This document shows, piece after piece, positions 49,441-61,105 of a stretch of DNA of 64,000 nt (positions within the stretch are counted from its first letter, which is position 1; the number at the start of each line of letters is the position of its first letter). The notes under the pieces were generated by a model that worked only from the letters and a program-made list of their open reading frames with translations, did no database searches and was not told the DNA's origin. The DNA is from Schizophyllum amplum. Taxonomy: Eukaryota > Basidiomycota > Agaricomycetes > Agaricales > Schizophyllaceae. Location of the stretch: assembly GCA_007026445.1 (NCBI GenBank), contig VDMD01000001.1, positions 3,410,001 to 3,474,000 on the forward strand, read 5' to 3'. A program made the position numbers and the translations under genes.

Positions 49441-51079
49441 CTACAGTTGAACCACCTTGACAGACCCTCCGCTCGACCCAAATGCTATCCTTCCAAGCTC
49501 TTCATCATAATCCAAAGAAGTCCAATCGTTCAACGGATTCTGGAAGAGCATGCGCCCTAGCCGAGTCGCCGGCACCTGCCCCCCTCCCGGCCCCAGACCC
49601 AGCGGCCCAGTGAAAGCCCCCGCCATCATCGTCTCGTGCGAATTTAGCGAGGGAACGTTGTTTTGTAGCGAACGTCCATCGTCATTCCCAAACAGCAGGC
49701 CCGCGCTGGAGTAATCCGGTGGCTGTACCCATACGGCGGTCGCACAGCGGCCCATAACGAGGTCTGTACAGCGCAGCGGTCCGCGCGAGGAGTGGAAGCG
49801 CTCGACCAAGACAGGAGGGAAGAGGTAGGACGGAGCCTTCGCACCGTCGTCATCATCTGCGGCGGGGTTTGGCGTAAGAGTATACAAGTCAAGGCCGCGG
49901 GCGTCCACAGTCCAAGGGTCGTCGCACTCAGGCCGAACCAGGATGGAGAGCCATGGGTGACCGAGACGACGCAATATCTGCACGCCGACCCCGTCAACCC
50001 AGCCGAATGAGTGGCTGGCGTGAGGTCGGTAGGTGAGAGGATCCTTGTCACGTGGGCGAAGTACAGGATACGGGAAGAGGTGGACAGACCGTGCGCGCAC
50101 AACAAGAACGCTCTGCCGCGCAAGTTCGACCAAGACACCGGAGTCATGCTGAAGATAAATTCATCTCGCCCATGAATAACCTGGAAGAGAAGCCGCTCAC
50201 TGTAAGCAGACCATTTTCCTCGTTAGGTTGTTCGAGAGTGGCATACAAGCCTTGTTTCCAGTCCAGAATAATCGTGGATGCTAAGTCGTCACTGAGAGCC
50301 AGAATATTGCCATCGAGTAAAGTCGGCTTGAAAGTTGTCTCGAGCGGCGTGTTCAGAACCTCCTCTAGATGAACATCTTTGCCCTCTTCTCTAAGAGCTA
50401 GCAACTGCACGACCTGTTGACTGATGTGCGATCTTCTCAGCGATGAGTTGGACATCATTTTAAAGGGCACGAACTCGTCTTGTTGGAATCGTAACGACAA
50501 CGCGACAGCCACATCAGACGTGGTGTCCTTGTTTAGCGCGAAGCCATCGATGAGTGCACGTCGTGGGGACCACTCGCATGCCTTGCGCAGGCCTCCAGGC
50601 GCGTCGATGCGCCACAACGTCACGATCGACCAGATTCCCTTCGAAATCGTAAGAAGCCACCGCCCCCCGCGTCCGGGGAGGAAGCGCACAACAGAGGCCG
50701 CGGTTCCCGTTCCCATCTGCACGGTCCCTATGGTTTGTGGGTCCAGCGCGTCGTTCCGCCAACGCGTCGCGAGCCCATGTGCGTGTCGCACCATTCGTTC
50801 AAGATCGTCGACTGGCAGGCTTTCGAGCGGAACGTCCGGGAAAGGGTAGCCTGCTCCCAGAATCTCAGACGCGCAAAAGTCGGTCCAGACAATGCGCAGG
50901 CGACTGGCCAGGTAGAAGCGACGACATGTCTGTAGCGGAGGTCATGATTTAAAGATACTTCCTGGAGAGCGCGAGGCACATACCTGGCGAAGGGAAGTGA
51001 TCTCCGGTATGTGTAAGAAAGAGAATATTTTTAGGACTACGTCGTCGTCGAGGCTCATAACAGGGGAGCTCAGGGACAT
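49441..51079 (-). CDS. F-box protein (single N-terminal F-box)
   Basis: Substrate-binding subunit of an SCF ubiquitin ligase by domain type. ATG at 51079 gives MSLSSPVMSLDDDVVLKIFS then FLHIPEITSLRQ; a 54-bp intron joins this to TCRRFYLASRLRIVWTDF, completing a standard F-box (LP-like start replaced by LDDDVVLKIFSFL). Downstream frames continue MVRHAHGLATRWRNDALDPQ, FLPGRGGRWLLTISKGIWSI and DDLASTIILDWKQGL. After another 52-bp intron come HDSGVLVELARQSVLVVRAR and GSSGGSVKVVQL at the stop (49441-49443). The repeated patterns with W/D and GR..V.. could form a beta-propeller, but no clear WD motif is seen. About 500 residues. Confidence 0.82.
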
Positions 51080-52461
51080 GACGAAGGTGGGAGGGAAAGA
51101 ACAATGACATGGAGATTTGGCCATATTTGGCCTGACGTCACGTCAGTCGACCCATCAACGACCCATCATCACATATGAACATTCACGTGACCTTTAGTGC
51201 TTAGGAATGAACGCCGTCGGTTTTTAATCGGTTTGTGGCCTGTCCGACTTCGAATTGCTCCCTCTGGCGTGGTGCTTGAGCTGGTTCTGCTGCACAAAGC
51301 TGTACAGCTGCCGAAGTCTGCCTGGGAACCCTGTGGTACTCTACAGCAGAATTCTGACCACTGGCAAACCACTGTACGACTACTGGGCGTATCTAGGCGT
51401 ATCTCCACAATGACTCTGAGTGATCTCCGTGTGCGCCGTCGCGGAGGCAAAGCAGCGGAGCGTAAGGTCCGTCAAATAATTAGTTTCCTGTTCCGAATTG
51501 GTGTTCCTGTGGAAGCGTGGACGTGCAGACTCTCGAGCTGCATGATGGTGTACGGCTGAAAAATCGCCCACCACAATCGCGGCTTTCAAGTGCGCCGCAA
51601 CTGCAGCTTCCCCAAACCTGGTACGACATGCTGCTCATCATACGATGGCTGTCAGCGGCGAGCAGGCGCCGGGCGGCGAGGCGATTGCAGCGTGATACGA
51701 GAGCTTCGGAGACCACCTGTGTCGCTACCGTCGTCCCCGCAGTCCTCAATCGGCTCAATATGCTTTGCAACAATTTTCAGAACCTTGGCAAGTCTCGAAG
51801 TCCTGGCAACGCCAGCCTCACGGACATACGCGTCGGCAGCAGCGTATGTGCCGTGCGGCCCAAACTTCAGTCAAAACTATGAAATGGCCAATAGATGAGC
51901 GCGACGTCCCTGTCAGCAAATGGAGGCGGAGCTTGCGCGGATGTGCTTGTGCGGCTTCTATTTTGCCCCGCTGGGGCGCCGCTGTATTACGCGAAGCGTA
52001 CCCCAGACCTCCGCCACGGGGGAGAGGTCGGGGCTCGGGACCGGCGTATGTCTTCGTGAGAGCGTTTGACCTGGCCACACCCGAGGAACGCCGACTTTGG
52101 CGACCTGTTCCGAGGCTTCGAGTCTGAGATGAACGCTGACCGTCTCGTGCTCAACGCCGCCGTATATATCGGGCCATCGCGACCCTCCGATAAAGGTAGC
52201 GATAGATTTGTGCCGAGGACTGAGTCTAACGAAGCACGGAGGGGCATTGGGGGAGCAGATGGTGGGAGAACAACTTCACAGTCGAGACGCTGAGTTCCGG
52301 AAATCCAGACCGGCAACAATACGGCAATCAGCGCGTTAGACGGTATTGATTTGCAGCATCAGAGTTTTGAAATCTTCTGACGTCAGATGGGGTCTTCACA
52401 ACTTCCTTAAAAGTCATGGACTTGGGATCTTCGTCAACCTCCCCCCGTCCCCCGCGCTGAG
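51080..52461. other. intergenic region with no confident gene
   Basis: About 1.4 kb between the divergent F-box and MFS genes. One minus-strand frame around 51670-51860 (containing HGTYAAADAYVREAGVART, then RLAKVLKIVAKHIEPIED) reads like protein but lacks flanking exons, start or stop context. It may be a decayed gene fragment. Confidence 0.4.
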
Positions 52462-54585
52462 ATGGCAGACAACAAGAACGCGACGTTTGAGAGGCCAGAC
52501 ACCTCCAAGCCTCCGTCCGAGACCGACGATGAGGGGCTCGTAGGCTCCAAGTCGATGGGGTACACCAAGCCTCGCCCAGACGGCAAGATCGAGCTGAAGG
52601 ACGAGGACGTGTGGGACAACCTGGGCTACAGCTGGACGCCCTTCAAGAAGTGGTCGATCCTTAGGTGCGCTCTCTGCCTAGACTCTTTGTTCTGTATTCA
52701 TCCCATCCAGTGTGATCTTCGCCGTCCAGGTTTCCATGAACTTGAATGCATCCCTCTACGCCAATGCAGTTGTTCAGCTCTCGGAGGAGTTCAGCGTATC
52801 TGAGCAGGCCGCACGTGTTGGGCAGATGATTTTCCTCGTCGCCTATGCGTTCGGATGTGAGTTGTGGGCACCTTGGAGCGAGGAGTTCGGTCGGTGCGTG
52901 CCAAGCTTTTGTCTATTGTGTCCGTATCGGGCTGACATCGACGCGATCAGGTGGCCCATCCTCCAGGCATCCTTGTTGTTGGTCAACAGTGAGTTGCAAA
53001 ACGGCTTCAACATTGCTTATGTCCGCTGACGCCAAGGCCCTGTCAGTCTGGCAAATCCCATGTGCTCTCGCACCCAATTTCGGCACGATCGTAGTCTGCC
53101 GGTTCCTGGGCGGTCTCTCCAGCGCTGGAGGCTCTGTTACTCTTGGCATGGTATGTTCTTCGCTTCTGCCACCAACGTGATCTGACATGCCACTCAGGTT
53201 GCCGATATGTGGGAGCAGCATAACCAGCAGTACGCTGTCGCATTCATTGTGCTCTCATCCGTTGGTGGATCCGCGGTCGGGCCTATCATCGGCGGCTTCA
53301 TCTCAACGTACACTAGCTGGCATTGGAACGTACGTGATACTTTCGGGCAAAAAAGCGCCCCTCTCACCTTGACATAGTTCTGGATTCAACTCATCGCCGG
53401 CTGTGTCGTGCAAGTTGCGCATTTCTTCGTGCCGGAGACGCGCTCCTCCGTACTTGTTACCCGCGAAGCCAAGCGCCGTCGCAAGGGTAAGTGCATCTTT
53501 GTATGCACATTTCGCGTCATTGACCTTTTTTCAGAGGGCGAGATTATGCTTTACAGCACCGCCGAGCTTGAGGGCAGCGAACTGACCCCGCGCAACGTTT
53601 TCATGACATGGACTCGTCCATTTGTCATGTTTGTCCGCGAACCGATCGTGCTCTGGCTCTCGCTCCTCAGCGGGTTCAGCGACGCGCTCATCTTCACGTT
53701 TCTCCAAAGCTACTCCCCAGTGTTCGCGCAGTGGGGCTTCAACGAAATCACGACAGGCCTGGCCTTTATTCCGTGAGTCTTTGCTCTTTATGCGGCCGTA
53801 TCGTCCGACTTACCAGGTCTTAGTATCATGATCGGTTACTTCCTCGCGTACTTCTCGTTCATCCCATTCATTCGTCGCGACATACGGGCGCGCAAGGACG
53901 ATCCGGATGCGCTTGCACCGGAGTCGCGGCTGTACTGGCTTCTGTGGAGTGAGTCTCTTGCTTCAACTTCCAGAGCAGTAGGTTCTCATCACATATACAG
54001 CTGCACCCCTCGAACCCATCGGTCTCTTTGGTTTTGCATGGACGAGTATGGGTCCGCCGCACGTCCACTGGATTGCGCCCCTCATCTTCTCGTCCTTGAT
54101 TGGCATTGCGAACTACGCAATCTACATGGCGACGATCGACTACATGGTCGCCGCCTACGGACCCTACTCTGCCTCTGCGACGGGCGGTAACGGGTTCGCG
54201 CGTGATTTCTTGGCTGGAATCGCCGCGATGTACTCCGTGCCAATGTACACCAACATCCCTGGGCGTCCACTCGAGTACGCGACCACGATCTTGGCATGCA
54301 TCGGCGTATGCGTGGTCATCCCGATCTACATCTTCTACTTCAAGTATGTGTACATCTTTCCACCGTCACGGACTGCGACGCTGATCATTGTCCAGTGGCC
54401 CCGCCATTCGTGCAAATTCGAAGTTCGCTATGAGTCTGGATAGCGAGCGCAAGGAGCACCATAACCGTGTCACTACGATGGGCGAGAAGGCACGCGCGGA
54501 CCACATCGAACACATCGAGGAGACGGGCGCGCCGAACAGGCGAAACAAGAAGGGCGCCGTGATTGACGAAGAAAAGGCCGTCTGA
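52462..54585 (+). CDS. MFS transporter, DHA1-type drug/polyamine exporter
   Basis: Plasma-membrane H+ antiporter of the major facilitator superfamily. ATG at 52462 (MADNKNATFERPDTSKPPSE), then the conserved pre-TM1 sequence DVWDNLGYSWTPFKKWSIL. Spliced exons give 12 hydrophobic segments: VIFAVQVSMNLNASLYANAV, LVAYAFGCELWAPWSEEFGR (motif A region), VVCRFLGGLSSAGGSVTLGM, FIVLSSVGGSAVGPIIGGFI (motif C-like), a charged central loop RSSVLVTREAKRRRK, WTRPFVMFVREPIVLWLSLL, MGPPHVHWIAPLIFSSLIGI, and PGRPLEYATTILACIGVCVV. The cytosolic tail is rich in Glu/Lys/Arg. TGA 54583-54585. About 540 residues in eight or more exons. The substrate is unknown; the family includes benomyl, polyamine and drug exporters. 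Confidence 0.92.
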
Positions 54586-55065
54586 ACTATCCGCTCGCCG
54601 GCCCCTGCATATCCTATCCCTCTTGCACCCTCTCTCCCCCCTCTGCCTCTCGCACTGCAAACGACATCATGAAGATACCGGCGATTGTACATAGCGCGCG
54701 CACACGGTGTTGTACGGAGCACACGCACACGATGTTGTACGGAGCACACACGCCACGCAGTCCTGTCCCCTCCACGCAGCAGAAGGGTGTTGCTGTAGTG
54801 ATATACATACGATGCGCACGACAACAGTCTGTGGATCTTCGCCTATAGACGACGCACACATTGTAAAGCATAATAACTTATGCACCCTGACTTATATCGT
54901 GGGGGCTTTGTACACTAGTAATCTATGCATCCTTTCTGCGTACGTCTTGGTGGTGGCGGTAGACAAGGAAAGGCGGGAGTTGTTTCCTTTAGTAGGACGA
55001 AGGTACATGACCTGGAAGAGAGCTCGTAAAATTCGCGGCGACGTCCAAATCATGCATCCCCTCTT
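54586..55065. other. 3' intergenic region, MFS gene / F-box gene
   Basis: About 480 bp between convergent stops, containing a 25-bp tandem duplication. No gene. Confidence 0.5.
54701..54750. repeat. 25-bp tandem duplication (two copies)
   Basis: Two adjacent 25-bp copies, 54701-54725 and 54726-54750, differing at one internal base (G/A) and the last base. The core is GTTGTACGGAGCACAC. It lies ~120 bp after the MFS stop codon, in its likely 3' UTR. Confidence 0.85.
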
Positions 55066-56568
55066 TCATGTCCGTATTTTGCGCTCGTACTTTACGTCCG
55101 TGTCGATTGTCATCGCCGCCACTGCCTGAGAGGCGCAAATCCGCGGTATCTCTCTCGACATCACCATTTCTCGCAGCGCGTTCTTGAATGATGGCGGTGG
55201 ACGGCGGCGCCTGGAATTGAACGAAAACGACGTGAGCTTTGGGAGTAAAGGCGGGATATCCTGCTGGCACGTAAGGCGTACGAGCACGTCCTCATCCACT
55301 ACATGCCAGTTGTCGACTGACTCGTCGATGATGAGCTCCCGCAGACCGCTGAGCAATTCGAGACAGGGCAAGAACGTGTCCCGCCTGCTCTCCGACTCTA
55401 AGCCGCTTACGGTGAGCCGTGTGATCTCTGTGGATTGTGGCAGATGGGAGACGTGGGGGCGATAGTAGATGGGGGCATGCTGCGAAGGGGAGACGAAGGC
55501 CAACAATGACGCGAATGGGTCACCATCCGTTTCCAGCACGTCCCGCAGCGCAACATTGTCGAGGACGGGGGCGGTGATGTGCTGCAAAATTTCGTGCGAG
55601 TTGCAGGCCAGGTCTATGGAGGAGAGGGCGGTCATGTCTACAGTCGATGTAACCGCGGGTGCATCCGAGATAACGATCAATGTCTGCAGCGTGAGATGCG
55701 TGAGGGTGGCACTGCATTGGCGGAGGGCGGGGATAATGATGTCTGTTGGGATTTCGATATCGCATCCCAGCGAGAGGTGCGTGAGGGTCGGGAAGCAGGG
55801 GAGCCTGAGACCGGATACGGACCCGAACTCTAGGTTGCTGCTGACATATTCGATATCCAGATGCTTCAGCGCCAACGCATCTGCTAAGAAATCGAGGGTG
55901 CCCGGCTCGGGCGGGCCTTCCAGTTGCAAGCGTGCTTCCTCAAGCGACGGTAAATCGACCCTCTTTTCAGAGTTGAACGATGAGCAATAGCCCTGGAGTT
56001 CGATAGACTGCCAGCGCGAGGCATGCGGGCGTAGTTCCTCGAGAAATCGCGCCAGTAAGTCATCGTCGGAGACGGTATGGCATATATGCAGAGGAAGGCC
56101 GCCGGAGAGAGCTGCGTGAAGCCCGTAGTCAGGATACGCTGGCGGACGGCTGTGCCCACGAGTTTGAGTTGGGTACGCGGAGGGGATGTAGGTCCATAGG
56201 TGTGGCGTGCATCGCGCGGCTGTCCACCATGTGTACCAAGCGCAGACCACTGTGCGTACGATTAGACGAGACCGGTCATGAGGAATTGTTATGTCGGCCA
56301 GATGAAGGAAAATCTCGGATATAAGTTCGAGGGGGAGGCGGCGAACTGGAGCTTTGAGGGAGCAATTCATGTTGAGCTGGGTGATTAATCGTCCCCGTAG
56401 AAGCTCAAGTCGAAGAATCTCGGCATTGATTCGCATGATTTCCGCGCGCATCTCACCAGAGTTTTCGTTTATCGTCTGCACCTCTGTGGGCGACGGGACA
56501 AAGCCGGACCGCTGCAGTTCGATATTCGCTAGCGACGCTGCGCGCTCGAGGAGTTGCTCGGCTTGCAT
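55066..56568 (-). CDS. F-box protein with coiled coil and leucine-rich-like repeats
   Basis: A long single-exon frame; I take the start at 56568 (MQAEQLLERAASLANIELQR). The frame stays open upstream to 56832, but the neighbouring acyltransferase starts there in the opposite direction. A coiled-coil helix (EIMRINAEILRLELLRGRLI) precedes the F-box VRRLPLELISEIFLHLADIT, the classic Agaricomycete F-box layout. Beyond it lie HLWTYIPSAYP and LRR-like stretches such as TLTHLSLGCDIEIPTDIII, PALRQCSATLTHLTLQTLIV and DVLVRLTCQQDIPPLLPKLT. TGA 55066-55068. These proteins are a large lineage-specific family thought to be SCF adaptors; the substrate is unknown. 501 residues from this start. Confidence 0.85.
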   Translation of the reverse strand: MQAEQLLERAASLANIELQRSGFVPSPTEVQTINENSGEMRAEIMRINAEILRLELLRGRLITQLNMNCSLKAPVRRLPLELISEIFLHLADITIPHDRSRLIVRTVVCAWYTWWTAARCTPHLWTYIPSAYPTQTRGHSRPPAYPDYGLHAALSGGLPLHICHTVSDDDLLARFLEELRPHASRWQSIELQGYCSSFNSEKRVDLPSLEEARLQLEGPPEPGTLDFLADALALKHLDIEYVSSNLEFGSVSGLRLPCFPTLTHLSLGCDIEIPTDIIIPALRQCSATLTHLTLQTLIVISDAPAVTSTVDMTALSSIDLACNSHEILQHITAPVLDNVALRDVLETDGDPFASLLAFVSPSQHAPIYYRPHVSHLPQSTEITRLTVSGLESESRRDTFLPCLELLSGLRELIIDESVDNWHVVDEDVLVRLTCQQDIPPLLPKLTSFSFNSRRRRPPPSFKNALREMVMSREIPRICASQAVAAMTIDTDVKYERKIRT

Positions 56569-56830
56569 GGCTGCAAGATCTTTGACGGGCAACGTCAGTC
56601 CAACAAGGGACGACAGCCAGATCATATGGATTTCACCTGCGATTGAAGGCAGCTGGCGGGCAGAGACAAGCCTCAGAGTCGGGAGCAGGTCGGGAACACT
56701 GCGAATCAGGCGCACCGGTCCCGCGGTCCGCGGCGCCGCAGACGTCAAGAACCAACAGACCCATCCGCCTTGACGCTCTTTGCAGGCGCGGTAGCCATCT
56801 CCGCCTTCGTCAATCTCTGCTCTGCCCACC

Positions 56831-59140
56831 ATGCCGTCCTCCCAGTCTGTTCAGGAGTCCGCGATGAACTCCAAAGTTCTACACCGCTTTCTGCGGGGAA
56901 TGGCGAACCTCGCGCTTCATTCATTCTTCACCGAAGTCCGCGTTATTGGCAGCGAGAACGTGCCCAAGACAGGGCCTATCATTGCGTGCGTCTTGCAGAG
57001 CTTCCCTCAAAGCTTGTGTCTGACTGGCTGCAGCGCGGCTACGCATCATAACATGATGCTCGACCCCGTCGTCTTGTGTACGGCTCGTTTCCCGTCCCCC
57101 CTGGAGCGAGCGCTGAAAGATGTTTCCCCGCAGCGTGCACATTCCCCTATAAGCGCATGATGAACTACTGGAGCAAAGGTGCGTCTCTACGATGAAGCTG
57201 CTACACACGTGCTGACAGTCATGCAGCCAGTCTATTCAAGAACCCAGTCATGAAATGGATTCTGCTCTCCTCAGGCAACATCCCCGTCGACCGCAAGTCC
57301 AAGGACCGTCAGGTTCTGTTCAAGGGCACCTTTGATGCTCTTTCCCATGGAGAGGCCGTCGCAGTCTTTCCCGAGGGTACCAGCTATACCGAGCCGCGCA
57401 TAATGCAGGTCAAGGACGGTGTCGCATGGGCGTCCCTCGAGTACTGCAAGTGGCGGCAGCTCAACCCAGGCAAGGGGCACGAGGAGGATGTGAAGATCAT
57501 TCCTGTGGCAATCGTCTACACGGATAAGTCGAAGTACAGGAGTTGCGTGAGTAGCGATGCAGTCAGCACCCCCAACATTGATTAACGGCAGTTCAGGTCA
57601 TCATTGAATTCGGGAAACCGATTACAATGGACCCGTACAAGGACCAATTTCTGTCCCCGACGGAGGGCGCGTCCCGCGCTGCTGTCAAGCGGGTGACGCA
57701 TCAGCTGGCGTCGCAGCTCTTTGAGATGACGGTGAACGCGCCGGACTGGGATACCTTGTACGCGGCAAGGATGGCTAGGGATATCATGTGGGAAGGAGAC
57801 AGGTCTCTGGACCTGGACCACTTCGTTGCTGTGTCCCAGACGTGCGTCGCCAGACTTTTTTTCCGTTGCACACCGACTGACCCTGCTGTAGCCTCGTCGA
57901 CCTCTTTGCCACACCCAACCCCACAGCGAACATCGTCTCCGTCAAACGCCGCTTGCTTGACTACTACTCCCTACTGCAATCCACCCACCTCTCCAACTCA
58001 GTTCTCTCCGCCCTGCCCTTGCCACGGTCGCTGGACCCACGAACGCCCGCCACCCTCCCATCACGCCTATACACGCTTGCCATTCTCTTCCGAGACTCGC
58101 TTTCGTCCCTCTCACGCCTACCGTTCTTCCTCTTCCCACTCATCGTGCACGCACCTGTGTACGTCATGGGCCGCATGGGCGCGCGCATGGTGAAGGACGA
58201 GGAGGAGACGGTGGCGCAGAACAAGGTCGCCTTTGGGTTCCTGTCGCTGCTCCTAGTTTATCCGACGGCGTTCTTCTTCCTCTGGGCGCTCTTTCTGTAC
58301 ACGCGTGCGGGGGCTATTCTGGCGTTTGTCACAGTTGCACTATTCGCGAGATATCACAACCAGATGATCAACGGTGAGTTATGTGACACCGTTAGCTGAG
58401 CCTCCGCTCACGATTTCGTAGACAACTACGAGCACGCCAAACGGCTCATTGCTGCCTGGCGCGTGCTGATCGGTGTCTGGGCACCCAAGCGTTGGGAATA
58501 CCCGATTGCCATTCTCACCCAATACACCACCCCCGTCGTGCCCAAGCCTAGCGAGTGGGTCACCAACCGTCCCTCGCCCACCCCTGGCGCATCCTCGACC
58601 TCTCTCGCGGCATCTCCAATCACATCCACCGCCTCGCCATCGTCGCCCGCTTCCCCGGCAATCACCCCGCAACTACCATCCGTCCTCCAGCTGGACGACA
58701 ACGCCGAGCCACCCGTCAAAACCCGCGGCCGCCGCCCACCTTCCCGACGCATCATGCGCCACGTCCTTCGCGCACGCATCGAGGCCGTGCGCGCGCTCGC
58801 GAGCCTCTTCGACCAGCTCGAGCGCGCCCCGACCAAACACCTCCGCGCCAGCGCGCACCTAGGGCGGATGTACGGTGGGCTGGCGGGGGGCTCGGGGCCG
58901 GAAATCAAGGCGGACGGGTCTTCGAGCAGCGAGGACGTGCTGGCGCTGCCGGAGGGCTGGCGGAGTGCGCAGGAGGTGATTGATTATCTGCGCGCGAGGG
59001 GTGGGAAGATCCCACAGCTAGGCGGGGCGGTGGAGGTGGAGGGCGAGTGGGCGGCGGCGCTGAGTAGTGACGGGGAAGGGAGCCACCACGGGACAGGAAC
59101 GGCGGATGAGGAGCTGGAGTGGGTGACTCCTAGCGCTTAG
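56831..59140 (+). CDS. glycerol-3-phosphate / dihydroxyacetone-phosphate acyltransferase (Sct1/Gpt2-like)
   Basis: ER membrane enzyme catalysing the first acylation step of phosphatidic acid synthesis. ATG at 56831 (MPSSQSVQESAMNSKVLHRF). After short introns the block I motif reads GPIIAAATHHNMMLDPVVLS (H-x4-D catalytic pair), followed by YKRMMNYWSKASLFKNPVMK, SSGNIPVDRKSKDRQVLFKG, and AVAVFPEGTSYTEPRIMQVK (blocks III and IV, FPEGTS). Then IIPVAIVYTDKSKYRS, VIIEFGKPITMDPYKDQFL, two hydrophobic membrane spans around PFFLFPLIVHAPVYVMGRMG and FGFLSLLLVYPTAFFFLWAL, and a long Ser/Pro/Thr-rich tail ending ELEWVTPSA at TAG 59138-59140. About 660 residues, usual for fungal GPATs. The last ~200 residues are disordered and vary most between fungi. 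Confidence 0.94.
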
Positions 59141-59293
59141 GGGCGTGTATAGTTGGCTCTTCGTGTATAGCGATGTTTTGGTCGAAGTCCTTACTCGATG
59201 AGGGAAATGTATTCTGCTTTACACTATGATACAGGTTACTTTGCGTTCTTGTCTCTGGAGGTCAACTGGCACAGTTCCCCGTCGCGCGTCCCT

Positions 59294-60173
59294 TTAGAAG
59301 GGTGTGTTGGCAGGAAAGATCATGGGACCGCGAACTTCCTCCCGCTTCTCCTTGCCAAGTAGCAGCTCAACCAGTGTCAGCGCGAAAGGGAATGCAGTGC
59401 CCGGACCGCGGCTGGGCCAGAAGGTGAGTATACAGACACATATCCCCCGCCAAAAAAACGCTGACCTTGTCACCAGCTTGCCCGATACAACGACCGAGGA
59501 CTCAGAGTACTCATAGTCTTCAGGATAGAGTTGAGTACAGCTGTGCAGAGCTATCGGTCGAGTGCATGCTCACCACTGTCTAATTCGGCCTTGACGCTCG
59601 GATGCGACGTCAGCGGCTGCTTTGGGAGCTTGGATGTCAGCGCGGCTAAGCTGCCTGCACTCGGATGAGCTACTTGTCATCTGCATAGCTTGGGACCATT
59701 TTCTTACCCGCGCAGATCATCCCCACCAGCTTGTCGGCGTCGATGTACTTGCGCACCAGCTCTTGGACGGCAGCAGACTTCGAGATTGTCTCTGCGCCCT
59801 TGGCACCACCAGGAACAACTAGCAGGTCGAACTTGTCCTGCAAAAAGCGCAACGCGTCAAGTCAGTACGCAAGCGAATAAGCAAGGTAAAGACAGCTTAC
59901 GGGACCACAGCTCGCCGGCTCGAAGAAAACGTCAGGCATGATCCCAATGCCGCGGGACCCTTTGGCTACGGGCGGGTTCACGGTCTTGCTACCGTCCGCT
60001 GGGACGAAGGCAGATTGGCAGTGAACCCCCGCACGGACAAGGGTGTCGTAGGTGATGGTACTGGTGCGTGTGGGCGTCGTCAATCAATATTCATGTGCAG
60101 ATATCGGGGCTGAGACAGCGTACAACTCCATCTCCTCCGTTCCGTCTGCAATAAAGATGAGGGCCGATGGCAT
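59294..60173 (-). CDS. DJ-1/PfpI family protein (DJ-1-like deglycase or stress protein)
   Basis: ATG at 60173 begins [16 protein letters not shown], the DJ-1 start with the conserved GTEE glutamate; a 63-bp intron is removed to read [19 protein letters not shown]. Then [17 protein letters not shown] and [20 protein letters not shown] follow. The nucleophilic elbow VGMICAGS has the reactive cysteine (made by an intron in the Gly codon), then [35 protein letters not shown] and [20 protein letters not shown]. It ends PANTPF at TAA 59294-59296. About 200 residues. The GTEE Glu and the elbow Cys are both present, so it can be active as a protein/nucleotide deglycase or redox sensor. Confidence 0.92.
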
Positions 60174-61105
60174 AGCGGGATGTCTGCACTCTTTGTTCAG
60201 TAAGTGTTAGGAAGTATTGAAGTCGTGGACGAATAAAGCCAGGTTCAAGTAAGTAGATCTTGACGGCTGCTTGACGGTGCAGGTTGATCATCACAACGTC
60301 ACTCGCATGATTGTCGGCCTTTGCCGAGGCCATAATTGCCTCTGATCCTTTCGTCCTGCCGTCGTCGCTCTTAACGTACACCGTTAGGCGCCTAGGCGCT
60401 TAGGCGTTGACTACTTGTACTCTATATCTCTCGACATCAATCACTGCAGAAGATCTCTGGAATATTCTGATTGCTTGCTTCTCGGAGTCCTCCAACATGC
60501 CTGCTCTGGTACTACTTGCTCTCGCGCCTCTTCTGGAGCTGCATGATGCCTCATGAGCTTTCAAGCCGGACAACTGCTTCTAGTGACCACATTCTGGACA
60601 TTGGCAACAGCAGACAATACACAAGTCCCCACTGACAGCCGCGCTACGCAATACTGACTGGCGATACTGTCATACTCGATAAGGCTGCAAGTTCGCGCAT
60701 TGTCACTGTGGATGACCTACACCTCAACACCGCTATCTGCACTGCTGGTGCGCCTCCATCTCATACATTCACTAGGAGCAGAATCGTGACGTAGCTGCAA
60801 ACATACATCCCGCGATTTCGTCCCTACTACCGTCTGTCTCGTCTTGTAATGTTTAATGGGTTCCGACACCCGGCTTCCGCCTTCCCCTATACTGGACAGC
60901 CAGAGGATGCGCCTACGCAACCCGGGTGCACGGTCTCAGTGTGAGGCGGTGCGTTGTTGGTCATCCGACTCAGACACTGGCATATACTCACTCGCCCCTT
61001 TACTCGCCCACTTATAAAGTGCTGGCATGTAGATCTGAATCACTATTATCTCTCTCACACTTCAATCGACATCCTCTGTCAACCCACCCGCGTTTGCCAT
61101 TCAAC
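60174..61105. other. divergent promoter region, DJ-1 gene / orphan gene
   Basis: About 930 bp. It contains a two-unit heat-shock-like GGAATATTC at 60459-60467 and a TATA box for the plus-strand gene. No gene. Confidence 0.4.
61013..61019 (+). promoter_or_regulatory. TATA box of the 61.1-kb orphan gene
   Basis: TATAAAG, 93 bp before the ATG at 61106. Confidence 0.5.

Noticed and set aside
50920..51000. 22-bp intron after LRQ in the F-box gene
   Set aside because: Too short for fungal splicing; the 54-bp alternative gives the standard F-box continuation TCRRFYLASRL.
60459..60467. Heat-shock element upstream of the DJ-1 gene
   Set aside because: Only two perfect units (GAA, TTC) with no third in register; too short to claim.
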